Positions 24,738-39,700 of a stretch of DNA of 64,000 nucleotides are shown piece by piece. A model generated the notes under the pieces. It saw only the letters and a program-made list of their open reading frames with translations, did not search any database and was not told where the DNA came from. Every line of letters starts with the position of its first letter. Position 1 is the stretch's first letter. Origin of the DNA: Apostichopus japonicus (taxonomy: Eukaryota > Echinodermata > Holothuroidea > Aspidochirotida > Stichopodidae). The position numbers and the translations under genes were made by a program. The stretch spans positions 29,187,989 through 29,251,988 of the forward strand of contig NC_092572.1 of assembly GCF_037975245.1 (NCBI RefSeq), in the 5' to 3' direction.

Positions 24738-24783
<46 letters not shown>

Positions 24784-27700
24784 TAAATAAATAAATAAAT
24801 TCTTTCCATTTATGACAGCAATCATTGTGCAATGTTTGTCTAGAGTTAAATAAAAGAAAATTAATTTTTTAATTTGGATTTTTCAATAGTGGTCATGTAG
24901 TGTCTTTGAAATTAAATTGTAGATAGACAACAGTATCTGATGGTATGAATGAAATATAATAACATTTGGGTTTCCAAATTGTTTCAGGTCTCGATATATT
25001 ACACCATTTGTTTTTGCTGTTTGTGTAACTGAGTAATTTTTAATCTGACTAGCATGTTTTAGCAATTACAGTGTCTTAGTTTGTGTTGGGAGTGAGCTTC
25101 ATTTACATTTGAAGATTATACTACATTAGTTGTTAATAAAAGTTACCAAAGTTACAGTGTTACGAGATTGCCCAAACTATTGGTATCAAAGCACATTCGT
25201 CTTTCAGTATGGTACATATTCTTAAATATTCTGTCGTAAATTGTAAAACATTTTAACTTGTTTCAATAGAAATTGAACTGTGCTTTATGTTTACTTGTTT
25301 TAAAGACAAAGAGAGCTTATTCCTGAAATGCTTACAACAGAAGATGAAGAGTTGGTTTGAAACCATGACTCCTGTACCCTGGATGAAGTCTTGTCAATGG
25401 AAATCAAGTGATCTCTTTATTGCCAGCCGCTTAGTCTTAACAAATTCTGGTTCAAAAATATCTAGCAGAGAAGTTGACCGAAAATGTAAGCTACACTACC
25501 GAGATATCTTTACTGATGAAAGACTAAAAGCAGAGACTCGAATCATTCTGGAAGGACAGCCAGGCTCCGGCAAGACAATGCTCTCCTCTCAGTTGGCCTA
25601 TGACTGGTGTTGTGGAAAGCTTATGGATATCCCAATGGTCATCTATCTGCCCTTGAAAATTGTTGATAACATGACAATTATTCAAGCTATAAAGATGTTC
25701 TACATCCGTAAAAGTATTCCCATCACAGAAGAGGATATTGAGTCTATGCTTAACAGTGGTAAAAAGAAAGTCTACCTCATATTGGATGGGTTAGAAGAAT
25801 ACAATGGTGTAACCAAAGAAGGAAGTCCCTCAGAGGTCATGAGAGTAATGTCAAAGGAGAAACTGTCCAACTACATTGTTATGATCACAGCTAGGACAGA
25901 TTATACCAAGCATCTACCTCCAGGTCCAATGTTGAAGATAGGAAGCTTCGGTGAGGATGAGAGGAATGAATACATTGAAAAGGTCTACTCTGATGATCAA
26001 AAAAGGCAAGAAGAAGTAAAGGAATTGATTGATAATGTTCCATTTATTCTTGATCTTTGTAATGTTCCACTACTCTTTGTGTTGTTAGTACATAACATTG
26101 ATAGATTAGGAAAGTTACAAGAGGGTCAGCTCGACAGGGTTACTCCTTTCGTGAAGGCCATTGTATATATTCTGTGTTCTGTACAGGATAAGGAAGACAA
26201 CCAGAGTCATCTATCTAACCAGCAGCAGGAATCAGTTAGTGAAGAGGATGAGAGCAGATTAGAGAGTGAAGTATCAATAGAACCCCACATTACATTGGAG
26301 GAACTTGCCTTTAATGGCCTCTGTAAAGGAAACCAACAATTGTTTTGGCAGAAAAATTTTGTGGATAGATGTGTCAGTTATAGCAAAACATGGACAGATG
26401 CTGGGTTACTTGTTGTCGAGGAAGGAACTCCATTTAATACCCCTAGTAGAGATCTTCAGACTGACTCAGGTGGTGGAAGTCCCCAGACTGATACCATAAG
26501 TGATGAGCCTAATGTTACTACAGAGAAAAAGGAAGGGCTATCCCTTGAACCTGATCTTTTGGCATCTGTCAATAAATCAGAGAGTAATCCAATATTGGAA
26601 TCAACAGAGGAAAAATCAGAACCCTTACTGAACAGAAAAACTCCGAAATATATCTCGTTACAGGTCAAATTCCTTCATAAGTTAATCCAAGAGTGGTTTG
26701 CAGCAAAGTATTTAGCCCGCCTCTTCTGGGGTTACAAATCAACTGAACACCATTACAAGTATCAATTGTTCAGAGAACACTTGGTTAACATAGACCCAGC
26801 TGATCTTCATTATGTCTTGCGCTTCACTTGTCACATCTGTCCTCCCAGCTTTCATGTCATTGCCAGTTTTCTAATGAGAGACTTTAAAACAGGAGATGGT
26901 GAGATTCCTGAATATATCATGAACTGCATCTGCCTCTGTTTTGCTGAGTATGATGGTTACAAAGGACATAAGGTCAGGGACATTGTCACAGAGATCTGTA
27001 GAAGTGAATCCGTCAACTTCAGCTCTGAAGATAGTCGACTGCTGCTGAGATCAAAGGTTTCTATGCTCACCTTTGCTTCAAAGTCACAGGTAAATACAAA
27101 GTTCTTTGCTCAAATACACAGCAAACCTCTGCTTATATCCCGATATCTGTGATACATCATCTGAAGTGTGCATGAATACAACATTGAATTTTTCCAGTTC
27201 CGTTATCATATGTTGAACCATCTATTTAATTTACAAGATCAGTGTATCGTAAAGTGCACATTTCGTCAATGGTATTAAAGAAAGGTTGGCTAGTAATCAA
27301 TCCTTAGTGTTGCTTTAGGATATTGTGATGCATGGGACAACTTTAGCTGATTTTGTGCACTACATGCCACATACTACAATTTTCTTATCTTCAATAGCAC
27401 ACACAATTAATCTTAATGTCTTTCTTCAGTTTTCCACTTGTTATTGTTGGGTACTGTTTTCAGATTGACATACTACAATATCTTTGAATCATTCTCCAGA
27501 TTCCAATTAAATGTCTGAAGCTTTCAGATGTTGTGGAAAAAATTACAGAGAAAGCCCTGATCTTGAAGGCTGATGTCTCGCTGGGAGTTTTGAATACCCT
27601 GAGGGCTATTGAAGTGAATCGGTGGGACCAGAAGCTGATTAAACAAGATTATGAAGATCTCATTAAATTCATTATTAACAATGAAAAGGTTGAAGTAGCA

Positions 27701-30700
27701 CGGTGAGGACTAATTCAAAGTCGGCAAACCAAACTAAAGCTTTCACTCTATGTGATATTGAAAATAAGGTTATATTGGAATGTGTGATTTATAGAGCTAA
27801 TAGAAGAACATTCAGCAGAAATATCTCCAAGCATCTTATATCTATGAACAATGGGAACCATGTAAAAAGTTTGGCTTTCTCACTGCATCATTACTTTTTC
27901 TGACATTCTGCTACATCGAGATTACCTAGCCATAATTTACTTCACTCCTAGCTTACCTGTCTCCCCACAAGCTTAACTCATTCTCATTCGATCATGTCCA
28001 GGGTGAACTGGTAACCATATTAGCACTCTTCAACCCATGATGCGTAGAAGTGTTATCGTGGACAGAGCATCATTTGTCTTTTTGATCTGCATATTATTAA
28101 GTTTTAGTATCATTATATCAGTATTCTTTGTATTAAAATTGCCAGTTAAAGCTCTACTCTTAAATGGTAAGTTCTCAACTGCTCTCACTATGATGAGAGC
28201 TCATTAAAAATCTAGGTTCATCAGTTCCAAAGCTGAAAACCTTGTAACAAACCTACTTAACAGTGATAGTATCTGTAAAATGTACACTAGGTTAATAGGT
28301 GCCCCCTACTTAACATGAGATCAAAGGTCATTTGAGGTCACCGATATGAACATCTTGTGTATATAGGTGATTCCAAGAGTTGGTCTCAATTCTCCTTGTA
28401 CAAAATACAGTACTTATTATTATATATAATTGTAGAAAACTTACATTTTCCTAAAAATTAAGGGCTTATGCCCTCTACATACTTCTTTCTTTGTTAATTT
28501 ATGTAAATTTAATTAACTTAATTTATCTAACAATTGGGTCATTCCAAGAATGTTTAATTGCTGATAAATGGGACCTCAAATGTCAACAAAACGCCATGGT
28601 GGCGACAAATTGCGGAATTTCAAAGTGTGATAAATCGGCCAATTGTAAAGCAATGCAACTAAAATTTTCAGCTTATTTCATGGTGGTCCAATCATACAAA
28701 AAATTTGGGAATTTTTGGAGAGGGTGCAGCAACAGCCATCCGTGATTTGACACGGAATGACCCAATTATATTTATTTCTTTTTCTTAATAAAAATCTGCA
28801 CAGTGGGAGATATTTTATCGTACATTTTACTTTTTTTCTCAGCATACTATTACCAAGTCCACCGGTGGCTGTGAAAGATGGAAAAGATCTGAATAACTTA
28901 CAATCCCGAAACATTTCAGGTAACATACATTCTATTTCATGAATAACAAGAGCTTGGTAATTAGATGTAACAGATATTCCTCTGTATGTGGTACAATAAA
29001 ATAGCCTCATATTTTTTTAAGCTGTTTCATGCTAGTCCTGCTTCTGTTGAAAAAAAATGTAACTTAAGGTAATTAGCCCGCAAAATGGTACTACTTGTAT
29101 CAACTGTTAAGCGAGATAGATTATGATAATACAGTAGCTTGGACAAGCTGAAATCAGAAAACTTAATTTCATACAGAACTAGACATATTAACAGTGATAA
29201 CAATCATCACAAGGAAGTGTGAAGACAGCAATTCAAGAAGGTGTTCATTTGTTTGTGTGTGAGCGTGTGTGTGTGTGAGTGTGGAGCAGTACAGTAGATT
29301 GAACATCATCAGCTGAGTAAAATAAATTACTACAGTGAAAGGGATTATGCACAGTTAATTAACTGCATTAGTGCTCTATTTGTTCAGGAGGGAAGAAATG
29401 TTTTAGATTATATTAGTGCAAAACGTTGTGGTATTCACTAAGTTGATCGTGATGCAACGTATATGATAAGAATTAGTCCCAATATAACCTGTAACTTTGA
29501 AATGTTTTTTATCCTCAACACAGAGAAATGTGGCAACATACACAAAAATGTGTTCAATAAAATATTCCATGTGAGAGTGGCCGAGGGTTTTATTGTTATC
29601 TACTTATACTCATTTCAGTTGAATGGATCATTGGAGCAAACTTAATTCACACATTAAATGTGAAAACTGGAGAATGGATGGTGAGATGCATTATCTTTTT
29701 TTATTAAATTATTTTCATTCATTTCAGATTCTGATATTCCTTTGCTTAACCAGCATAAACTCCTCTTTGAGTTTAGCCCTATTCTTGATGCTTTCGTCAA
29801 GGCAAAAGTAACCTATGACGTGGTGTTGGCGTGCATGTACATGTCTCGGCCTCAGAAGTGGTGACATGGAAAAAATAAATTTGTGTCAGTAGTATAGTCA
29901 ACCAATAGTGGACAATAGTCATCCGTTGTCCAGACAAGGGGTTGGAATAAAGCGAAATGTTCTCGGATGTAGATAATTTATTAGAAAACAAGTTTGTAAA
30001 CACAATAACTCACCAAGCGTGTGGTCCACGAACTTCAAACTTTGTATGTTGATAACCGTTACAAAGATCTGGGCTGCTTTAGCTTATTTGCAATGTCAAT
30101 GTCATTTGAGTTTACCTGTGGACAAAATATGCAACATTGTATTCAAACTACTGGACAACAATAGCATTGATAAATGTCATACTTGGGTGGTAGGTGCTCC
30201 ATAAAGCAGCTTCGGTAGAGGTCAAAGGTCAAGTTAGGTCAACAGGAGGAAAACTCTGATAACGTTAACAAGCAGACTCAATTAATCTGGCCAGACCAAT
30301 CACATAGTTGGTATGTGGGTGCCCCTCAGTAAGTCCTAGGTTACTTTAGTTATTTGGAAATTTCAATTGGGGTCAGTAGATGTCAAATTTCAAATTATTG
30401 TCATTTTGATAACTCCAGAGGTCAAAGTGGTATGTGGCTCAACCATATTAAGTGCTCAAATGTCACTCATGGTTACAATATAAAACTTGGATGAACTTCA
30501 CACTTGGTATGTGGATCCAGCCTATTAAGTATAAAAACTGTCTGTGCACGGAAGTCAGTAAATGTTCTGATACAATGTAAATGTGGCAAGGAATATATAA
30601 GCCTCTTGGCTTTCTGGTTATTCCTTAACAAATTATACAAAAGTATATGTGATTCTTGTGGGTGTGTGTGTGTGAGATATGCCTGCTAAAACATAATTAA

Positions 30701-33700
30701 CCACCGTGGAATATCAAGCATTGCATGCAGATTTTTCTGGGAAAGCTGTTGGCTGTTTTTATGATTGTGGTGGTCAGAGGTCATCTGAATCCTAGATAGT
30801 GTTTTTCTTTTAGTGTCAGTGTTACAGTAGGTTGGTGCCCCTCTTGAATACTATCCTTGTAGTATTGGCAGGGATCATATGTCATTTTAATGGCAGCAAT
30901 TGTCAAAATTTATTGTAAAGCTCAACAGGAAAATATCTCTTAGAATATAAAACATTTGACTTTTTAGCCAACATCAGAAAGCTGTTTGGTCTGGATTTTG
31001 GATCATTGTGTTGTATATTGTAAGTTCTTTTAGTGATAAGTGATTATTAAAATATTTTGATGTAATGGCAAATGGAGCTTGAAATTTGTGATATCCTAGT
31101 TCCGATTAAATTTTATTGAGTTGACCTACATCAGCAACCTCATTCAATAAAAAAGAAATGACAATTCATCATGATGTAGTTTTTATCAGGTTTGTATGAT
31201 TTTCCACCATATGTATTTTTGTCTTTTCTTGTCTGATGAAATCTTCATTTAGATGGAATTTAGATTACCGGGGAGGATGTCATCAAAATCATCATCACTG
31301 AAACCAACCTCTGGTGAGTTTCTGGATAATAGGATCAATCATTTAAAACTTAAAATGTTTAATTAACAAGAATTTCTTTGTTCTTGTCAAAGCAATCCCT
31401 GTAACTCTAGAATAATCTGTAATCACACTTTAAGCTGGCATACATATTTAATTCTTTACTCATTACTGGATTTCTGCTGATGAGTGACGGTTCCTTTTCA
31501 GTATTGTTATTGACATTCTTTGCAACGATGGTACTACAAGCCTTTTCCTTTCATTACATTTTACTAACTGCGCAGTAATATATTTGTGTCTTTATTGACC
31601 AGTCTTTGAACAAACTATGGAGGCTGGCCTTAAAGTAAAGTTAGTACAGGATCAATCAACTTTTGAAAACGTTATGACAATACTAGTCTCTTGAGACTGT
31701 TTTGTTCTATCCAAAAAGTGGTTTTTCCTTTTACCGCAGATTATTTGTGATTTTTTGTGAAATCCTATTTGTGGTCTCCTAGTATTAAGAAACCAAAGCT
31801 TTATTTTGACAAAAAACTTAAGTACATTGAGAAAGTCAAATTATACTGTGTGAAAGAATTATAAATCCTTGGTTAGTAGGACTTGAATGTCATCATAGCA
31901 TAACGATAGGCATACTAGTCATTGCAGTAAGATTCACAATGGTAGCTAAATGATGAACTTCTACACTCAGCATGAAGAAACTAGTGTTAATGTCAGGTTA
32001 AAGAAACAAATACTGAAATAATGGTGTCAGTATGGCTGCATGGTATCAATGACACAGTGGAAAAACCACCCATGGAGCTCTAATAAAACAAATATCCACA
32101 TCATTGTCTGAACTTCCCTACATGCATGATGTAGTTAACTTGCTGTTAGTCATTCCTAAGAAAATGGGAGGGTGTGCCTATACTCTCATGTCAACTTTGC
32201 CATTTCATAGTTATGTTCCAAATAATGAGGTTTGTTGCAGTAAGTGCTGAGTATTACATTTTCAAGTTTGTTAGCATTATGTAAAGAATTGTAAGACTTG
32301 TAATAATCTTGCTTTGAATAACATCAGCCACAAATATCAAACCTCCGGGAGTAATTTTAATTTGAGTATTTGTAAATAATTATGTGTAATAGTTTAGCTT
32401 GTAGACTTCTGTGTTAAGTTATTTCAGTGACAACAATATGCTTGGAACTGATAAATGCCAAAAAAAAGATCAAAGTGTAATGCATATGAGGTTGCAAGAT
32501 TTAAATATATTAAAATTATCAATTTTATAAATGGAGGAACAATAGTTTTTGACAAATAAGCAGATATATGTGTCCTCATATACTACAGATACTAGCAAAG
32601 AAAAAGACCATTAAGGAGACCACTCTTCACTGAAAGCAATGTTGTAATATATTCCTGCTGATTGTCCCTGATTATTTATATTGCAGACAACTTACCTTCC
32701 AATCCACTGCAAATGGAGCTTTGGATCAACAAGGATGGAGGAGTGCTAGAGCTTCTAGATACCAGTGTCAGCTTAGAAATACCTCCTGGTGCTCTGGAGA
32801 AGGATCAGCTAATCCAGATGAGAATTATTCCATATAACTTCCAGGATGATTCTGATCTTTCATTCAGTAGTAATTCATCAGTTGTGGTTGAGCTCCTGCC
32901 TAGTAACCTGAAGCTACTGAAACCAGCAAAACTTACATTGCCTCACTGTTTGGTTCTCAAGAAAGGATGTGAATGGAAAGCAAATATATATAGCAGCCAT
33001 CATAAAGAAGGTAAATTAAAATGTAAATGTCTTAAATCACTTAATAATGCGTTATGGATCCAGTACCGAAGGCTTGTTCAAAGGCGCAGTCGAAGGCTTA
33101 AAGATGAAAATATCTATGAAACATAAATGTCTTCAGTTGGGTTTTGAAACATTTAAATGAGGTGGCTTTCTTGATGTTAAATGGGTATTTGTTTCACAAT
33201 GTAGGGGCAGCGATTACGAAAGTCTTCGAACCACATAGAAAAAAAGTCTGGTCTTTGGAACTTTAACAAGTGCCTGATTAGGGAACTTCAAGTCACAGGA
33301 CGGTTGATATGAGCAAATATAGAACAATAGGTCAGGTGTTGCTTTTAAATTAATTGCATTTGTAGTAATATGGTTCGTTTTGACAGTCATACAGTTAATA
33401 TATTAATTCCTGCATAATACAATCCATCTGTCATATAAAACAATCTTTTAATGATTACTTTGATATTTAGAAATGTTAAGTACTTTTCTGTTTTATTTTG
33501 ACTCTTCAGGTACCCATCCTCTATGGGAACCACAACCGGACACACCTTACTTACTAAATCAGGGAAATTGCATAATCGAATTAAGAACTTTCAGCTGGGA
33601 GAAATTTGACATCGGTGATGAAATTGTTGAAGGGAAACGTATCGTGTTGTATGCAGCTAAACATCTGCCATCTCATAAAGCTATAGTACATATTGATGTT

Positions 33701-36700
33701 GGTTATTACTTGGATGTAGTAGGCGGTGAAGAGGTGAGGTTTAAATCACATAGGCTATGGTAGTAATGGTGCGTACTAGCTGGTCACATACAAAGGTTAC
33801 CACAGATATTAATATTTACGATTGATTAAATTTACGCTGAGTTGAAATGATTGAATAATATCACAAACTAATACTGGCTATTATTTGAACTTAATACCCA
33901 AATGTTAAAGGAATAATGTTTATTCACATACACAATATTACAATTTTGTGTATATTGTAGATCTACCTGGGGCTCATCGAATGAGGTTAACCTTCATGCT
34001 GCTTTTTATCTCTTACATTATCTATCACAAAGAGGAGGTTATTTTACACTTTGATATATGTATACCTCTCACCTGTACATATGCATGAATCCTTCCTTTC
34101 TTTCCTTTTCTGTTTGAAGAATGTTAGTATGAACAAAGTCTCTGTGTTGCAAAAAAAGTCTGCGTTACTTTTGAAAGAAGGACGATTACCTCTTAAATTC
34201 TATTTTGTCAAAACTGAGCCGCCTTATTGGAACATTCACCCTGATGAAGAAAACCCAAAAGTATGTATGATTTTTATTTAACCAAAGTGTTCGATATTAC
34301 AGTAAACCTGTCATGTTAAGACTGATGTTGACAGTTCTATTGGGGGACGTATCCTAATGATATAAGAGTGAGCACTGCTCTAATATGTCCCAAACGGCTT
34401 CGAAAGAACCACTTTAAAATGTGACAAATGTTTCTGGTAGAAATAATTTGTTTCATTTCAACAAAATTCATAAGTGATTGCTTAAATATTTTACAGCCTA
34501 AAAGAGATATAGAAAATTATTCAAAATATATAAAAAAAGGTATTTCAACTAACAGGAGTCTGTAAAACAAACTAGTTATATGTACGTGATAGCAGGCAAT
34601 ACCTTTTGTTCCCAATTCCAACTTGGGCATTGGCTAATGAACAATATTAATTGAGTCCATGCCAAAGGCAGGAGCAGCCTTTGTGGACATGATGACGAGT
34701 GTGTGTTAATGTAATCATAATCTATCCAAAAATCATGTTCAATATAAAGATCCAACTATAAGGTCAGTAGGTAAAAGAATTTTTTTCTTGGCCAAAGGAA
34801 GACAAAATAGGCCAAATATGAGAGTCTTGTAAACCATGTGTTTAACTGCAGAGTAAACAGTTGCGAACGTCGTGCAAATATGTGGCTCCACCTAAGTGAG
34901 TTAAAGGAACAATGCGACAAGGCAGCTGGGTGTAGATAGAAGCTCAGTGTACAGTACTCAGTCAAGTTGTAGAAACTAAAGCATGAATCAATATTGTACA
35001 TAATATGTTGATATGTCATAACTATTATAAAAACAATATGCTTGTTTGTGGAGATGGAAGCTCAATTGGAGGTTAAATTTTTAAAAATGATAACACCAAA
35101 TGTAAAACTTTGATGTAGCTCATGCTAATAGGTAGGACCACATTGCTGTATTAAATACTCTCGTAGAAGTTGTAGCATGGAATCACCATGCCTGTTGGCA
35201 GTCTGGTTTACCTGTACTGCCGACATATATAGTTGCTATAAATATGATAGTAACATTTAAATATTGTGAATATCTTTATTCATTTTCAATTTAATACCTT
35301 CCTTTCTTACCCCAGGATATACCATTCATTAGAGCAGCTACTTTGACTGGACATTTCCATACATTTGTATTCAATAAGAAAGGTACCATGGAGACGAACA
35401 AATGTTCATGTTACTTCAAAGCTGGACAAGAATCAGACCTTACAGACTTAACCTTTGGACTAGAGGTTTGTTATTTATCAAGATTCATGCTAATTTAGGT
35501 TACATACACATTACATTGATGTTATCAACATAGCTTCCCTCAGAATAAAAACCCAGTGACTCCAAATCTCAAAATTAGTGTTGATTACTTCATGTTTATG
35601 TTCAGATCATTGCTAAGCTTTTTGCTTATTATTTATAAAATAATTAAATACATCATACTAAGAGTATCTGAAGGTTTAATCCTAACAGGATCTTCAGAGG
35701 CAGACATAGAGGAAAGGGAGGAAAACAGATCAAGCAGACATTTTTTACATACATGATAAAGTTGTTTGGGCACTAGACAATAAATGGGGTAAAATTATAA
35801 CAATAGGCAGTGAAATAAAATGACGTAGGAGGTAAAAGGATTACTGAAGATGAAATTGGATGAAGCATGTAAACCATGCAGTGGACTATATTTAAGAAAA
35901 ATAGTCAGGAAAAGATCATTTAAAAAAAATCAAGTAAGAAATGATGAGTCTATAAGGTGGCAACAAAGAGATTAAGCTGAAAAGGGACTGCTATGTTGCT
36001 TAATGATAGCTGATCTGATGAGATTATTTTGTGTGACAAGAGTGCTAATGGCACCTCCAGCTTAATTGTATCAGTAATTGTACACAGGAAATTAGCTGAA
36101 TCATGGGCAGTGCAGTTCACCCCAATTGGTGAAATCAAATCAAAGTTGGAATATTATTTCACTGTGTCATTATGGATCCAGTTCCATTTGTTTGAAGCAC
36201 ATATCTAATTGTTACAAGTACTATACTTATACCAAACAAAAATTATTATTTGTGATGATGTATGTGTATTGCAATTATTTAAATATTTTATCGTACTGTT
36301 TAACTGAAATGTGTATCATAGACTGCTGTATTGAGGCCTTCTATGATTATGGAAAATAAATTAAGTTCCAGATGGTGAGTCCATTATGTTTATACTGTGA
36401 ATCAACAAATATTTGAAGATATACAGGTTGCTTGTTTCATAATATCTTTTAGATTTATAAGAACTCCAGTAAACACTGATAACTAAGATGATTAAGTGAG
36501 TGGAATTTTCTAAAATGTCTATATACGGTATATGCAGAGGCAGCACCATAATTTGCAAAGTGGAGAGACAAGTGGAAGTAAACAGACGGTTGGGGAGAAT
36601 TTTGAAGTGTAAAAAAGGACCTTTGTAAAGTGGACATCACAAAAAACTTTAGGGGCTTGAGAACATGTCATACCCCCCTCCCCCAGCTTCATAAGTGACC

Positions 36701-39700
36701 CAAATTTAGTTATGAAACATTTTATTTTGCATTAAATAAAATAAAAAATTGGGGTCATACTGTCCATGGTCGTACATTCATCATTTTTAATTGTGGGATG
36801 TTGATTGATTTAGAAGCCAAATTTGTTGCATATTGACTGCAGTGACTAGCAATTTTAAGGACAATATATATGTGAGAGGAAATGACGATAATTCTGCATC
36901 TTTTTAGCAATCAACAAAAAATAACTTAAACAGGAGTGATGAAGGACACGATTCATAAAATCTCACCCAACTAATGTTAAACCTTCTTTCTCCTGAAAAA
37001 CTCGTAATCATATTAAACGTATGAAGCATGTGGGAACTTGCATACAAGATATACGTGATTTTTTTTATTACGATGCCTGGGCTCAGTAACTATTGCATTC
37101 GTGTTGGCGTGTGTATATGTGTGTGTATGTGACAGGTGGGTTGTAAGTACATGGAAATTCATCAAAAACAGCTTGTAAACATGATATCTCAACAAAGACA
37201 AGTTGAATCAATGTCAAACTTGGTAGACAGGTGCCCTATGATGTGTAGATGTGCCCTATTGTTAGTGTCTTCCTTCTCATGAAAATATATGAGTGGGCAG
37301 GGCTTGCCATAAATTTCTTTAAAATGTCAATATCTCTGCAACCGTAGATCCCATTTAGTTTATACTTGGTATAGTGTTGTAAGTACAGAGTATGTACATT
37401 GTTAGGGGGCCAAGATACTATGAATTGCGGAGACGAACACAACATAAATAAGAGAAGTAGTCTTTAAAAATTAATCTAATCAGTGTCTCTTGGTGAAAAC
37501 AACAACTTAACAAAAGTACAATACATACTGGTACTTTAACGTTAACTTAGTGCGGTCCTCCGGTTTGCCAGCTGCCATTGGGCTCCTCGTTGGGTGGGGG
37601 GGGGGCACACTCAGGGAAGTCTTTGTTCCCTAAAGTTACCAAGATGGTATGTCCGTAACCTTCAGGAAGGCTTAGAGTAAATAACAGTTCAGGAAGAGAA
37701 AATGTCCAAAAGATAACGGGACCAAAAAGTGGTAGCAAAAGAGAAGAAAGAGTCAACCACAGACGGGTTGGTATTATATAGAAAGGCCGGAACAGAAAGG
37801 TGTTTCTTCAGTGGAAGACATACCTCAAAACTATTTTAATGTGGTGTGACGGACATGCTGGTGCCACTCAGAGAAGAGAGCAAGCCACTACTTGGAAATT
37901 AACTTATACCATTCACTGATTGTGCTATACGTTACCAAATTAGCGTAATTACACCACTTAAAACATACATAATGTTCAGCAATTAGTGTGGCAAACTGCT
38001 GCATCATAACAACATGTTCTTTGCAACAACAATCTTTACCCTGTTAATATTCATGGTGGGTGGGCCTTAATGGGGAAATTCACAAAAGCTTCTAAACATA
38101 TCTCAAGAACCACAAGTTGAATCAATGTGCTACTGGTAGATAGATGCTCCGTGGTGAGTAAATTTGCCCTATTGTTCTTGGTTCTTATCTCATGAATAAT
38201 GATGAGTCTGTGGGGCTAAACGTAAATCTTGGTTCACAATGGTATGGTGATGTTGCTGACATGACGTCTCCAACTCTAAGTCATCAATATTCTTCAAATT
38301 GCAACAAATGGCTTTTAAAGACAAGGCAATAATCAAATGTTCCATATTTCATCCTTGGCATATAAGGTTTATCACAATAAATTCATACAAACAACCGTGT
38401 TGTTTTTCGTGTGCATAATATAAAATTCTTGATCACAGCTGACACACATGTTTGCAACTGGAGAAGCATACCAGCGGCACAATGTTGGTTCACAAGTCAA
38501 CTTTTGGAGATAACACACAATAAATTATGCTAAATACTGAGCACAACTTTCCACAGTTTCAACAACTGTCTAATTGTGCATAGAGTCTTGGGTACAGCAT
38601 CAGTTTCTTTGAGAGTGCACAGTTTTTTGTGAGTGTGCAAACTGAGTAGCAGCATACAATTTGTACTGACCAAGTTTTGGGATTCAGGTGTATGATTCAA
38701 TTTCTTCCCCTCAAAGAGTGTTTATGTTGATCAAATAGTCCCAATAAACTTAATTGATATTCCCATGTTCATTGGATCCTTTGTTCCCTTGGAGACTTAA
38801 TTTGTTGGAAATGCACAATGTAAATGATTGACTATGCATATCTGCCCCCTCCCCCCCCCCCAAAAAAAACTTCCTTTCACCCTCACATACCTGCATTCCA
38901 AACTAAAATCCCATGTACTGCCTTAAATCAATATTTAAATTGCTATTCTGGTAATGGCATTGTCCTGTCCTACAACACAGTGTTCTTTTGTACTCTTTCG
39001 CACCCTTACCTATAATTTAAACGTTCTTGAGCTTTGAATTGCTAGATGCAAATCAACGTGGGAGAAAGAATGGGCTTATTTTATGGCTACCGACTTAGCT
39101 TGTATGCAAGTAAGCAAGTCTTTCATTGGCATTAATAATGATAATAATAATAAATGCAAATTTATATAGCATATCCAGAGAAAAACCAATGCTCAGTGGC
39201 GCTAGTGCTCAGGGAAGGCAGTCAAAAATAGATGCGTTTTGAGTCTGTTTTTGAAAATGTTAACGTTGGGTGCCAAATTGATGTGCAGTGGAAGTGAGTT
39301 CCAAAGAGTAGAAGCGGCATTAGAGAACGATCTTTGACCAAATGACTTGAGTTTCCACTTAGATACATGGAGCAGTTGTTGGTTTGAGGATCGGAGCAGC
39401 AAATAACTGAAACTAATTTTCAAAGTGTGTTATTTTACCTTTACACGTGTACACTGCACATGTATTTGGTCTCCTAATGTCTAATTATACCATCTTGTTC
39501 TAGAGCAAAAATTTAAATATATATTTGACTTACATGATAAGTGGATTTCTTTAGCAATTCTGTATTATATCCTGCATGAAAGATTCAGTTATTTGCTGCA
39601 TTTAGGACATTTCTGTATTGTCTTGATATACAATAGGCTTTGTGATTAATGTACGCTTTGTCAGGGAAGCACCCCTTCCATCATAAAATCCTTCTTTGCC

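Larger units (their letters stand above)
23891..25305 (+). other. Intron 5, carrying a Penelope tail with ribozyme
   Basis: Ends at an AG at 25304-25305; an alternative AG at 25268-25269 is also in phase and would add 12 codons. The insert at about 24412-24778 is described separately. The rest (23900-24410, 24790-25300) has no gene. Confidence 0.7.

Noticed and set aside
31233-31262. CTGATGA near exon 10 as a third hammerhead
   Set aside because: No GAAA at the right spacing and no stems; chance match.
33011-33126. Extension of the ZU5 exon to a stop at 33124-33126
   Set aside because: A good donor at 33011, loss of ZU5 similarity, and the LINE remnant starting there all show it is intron.
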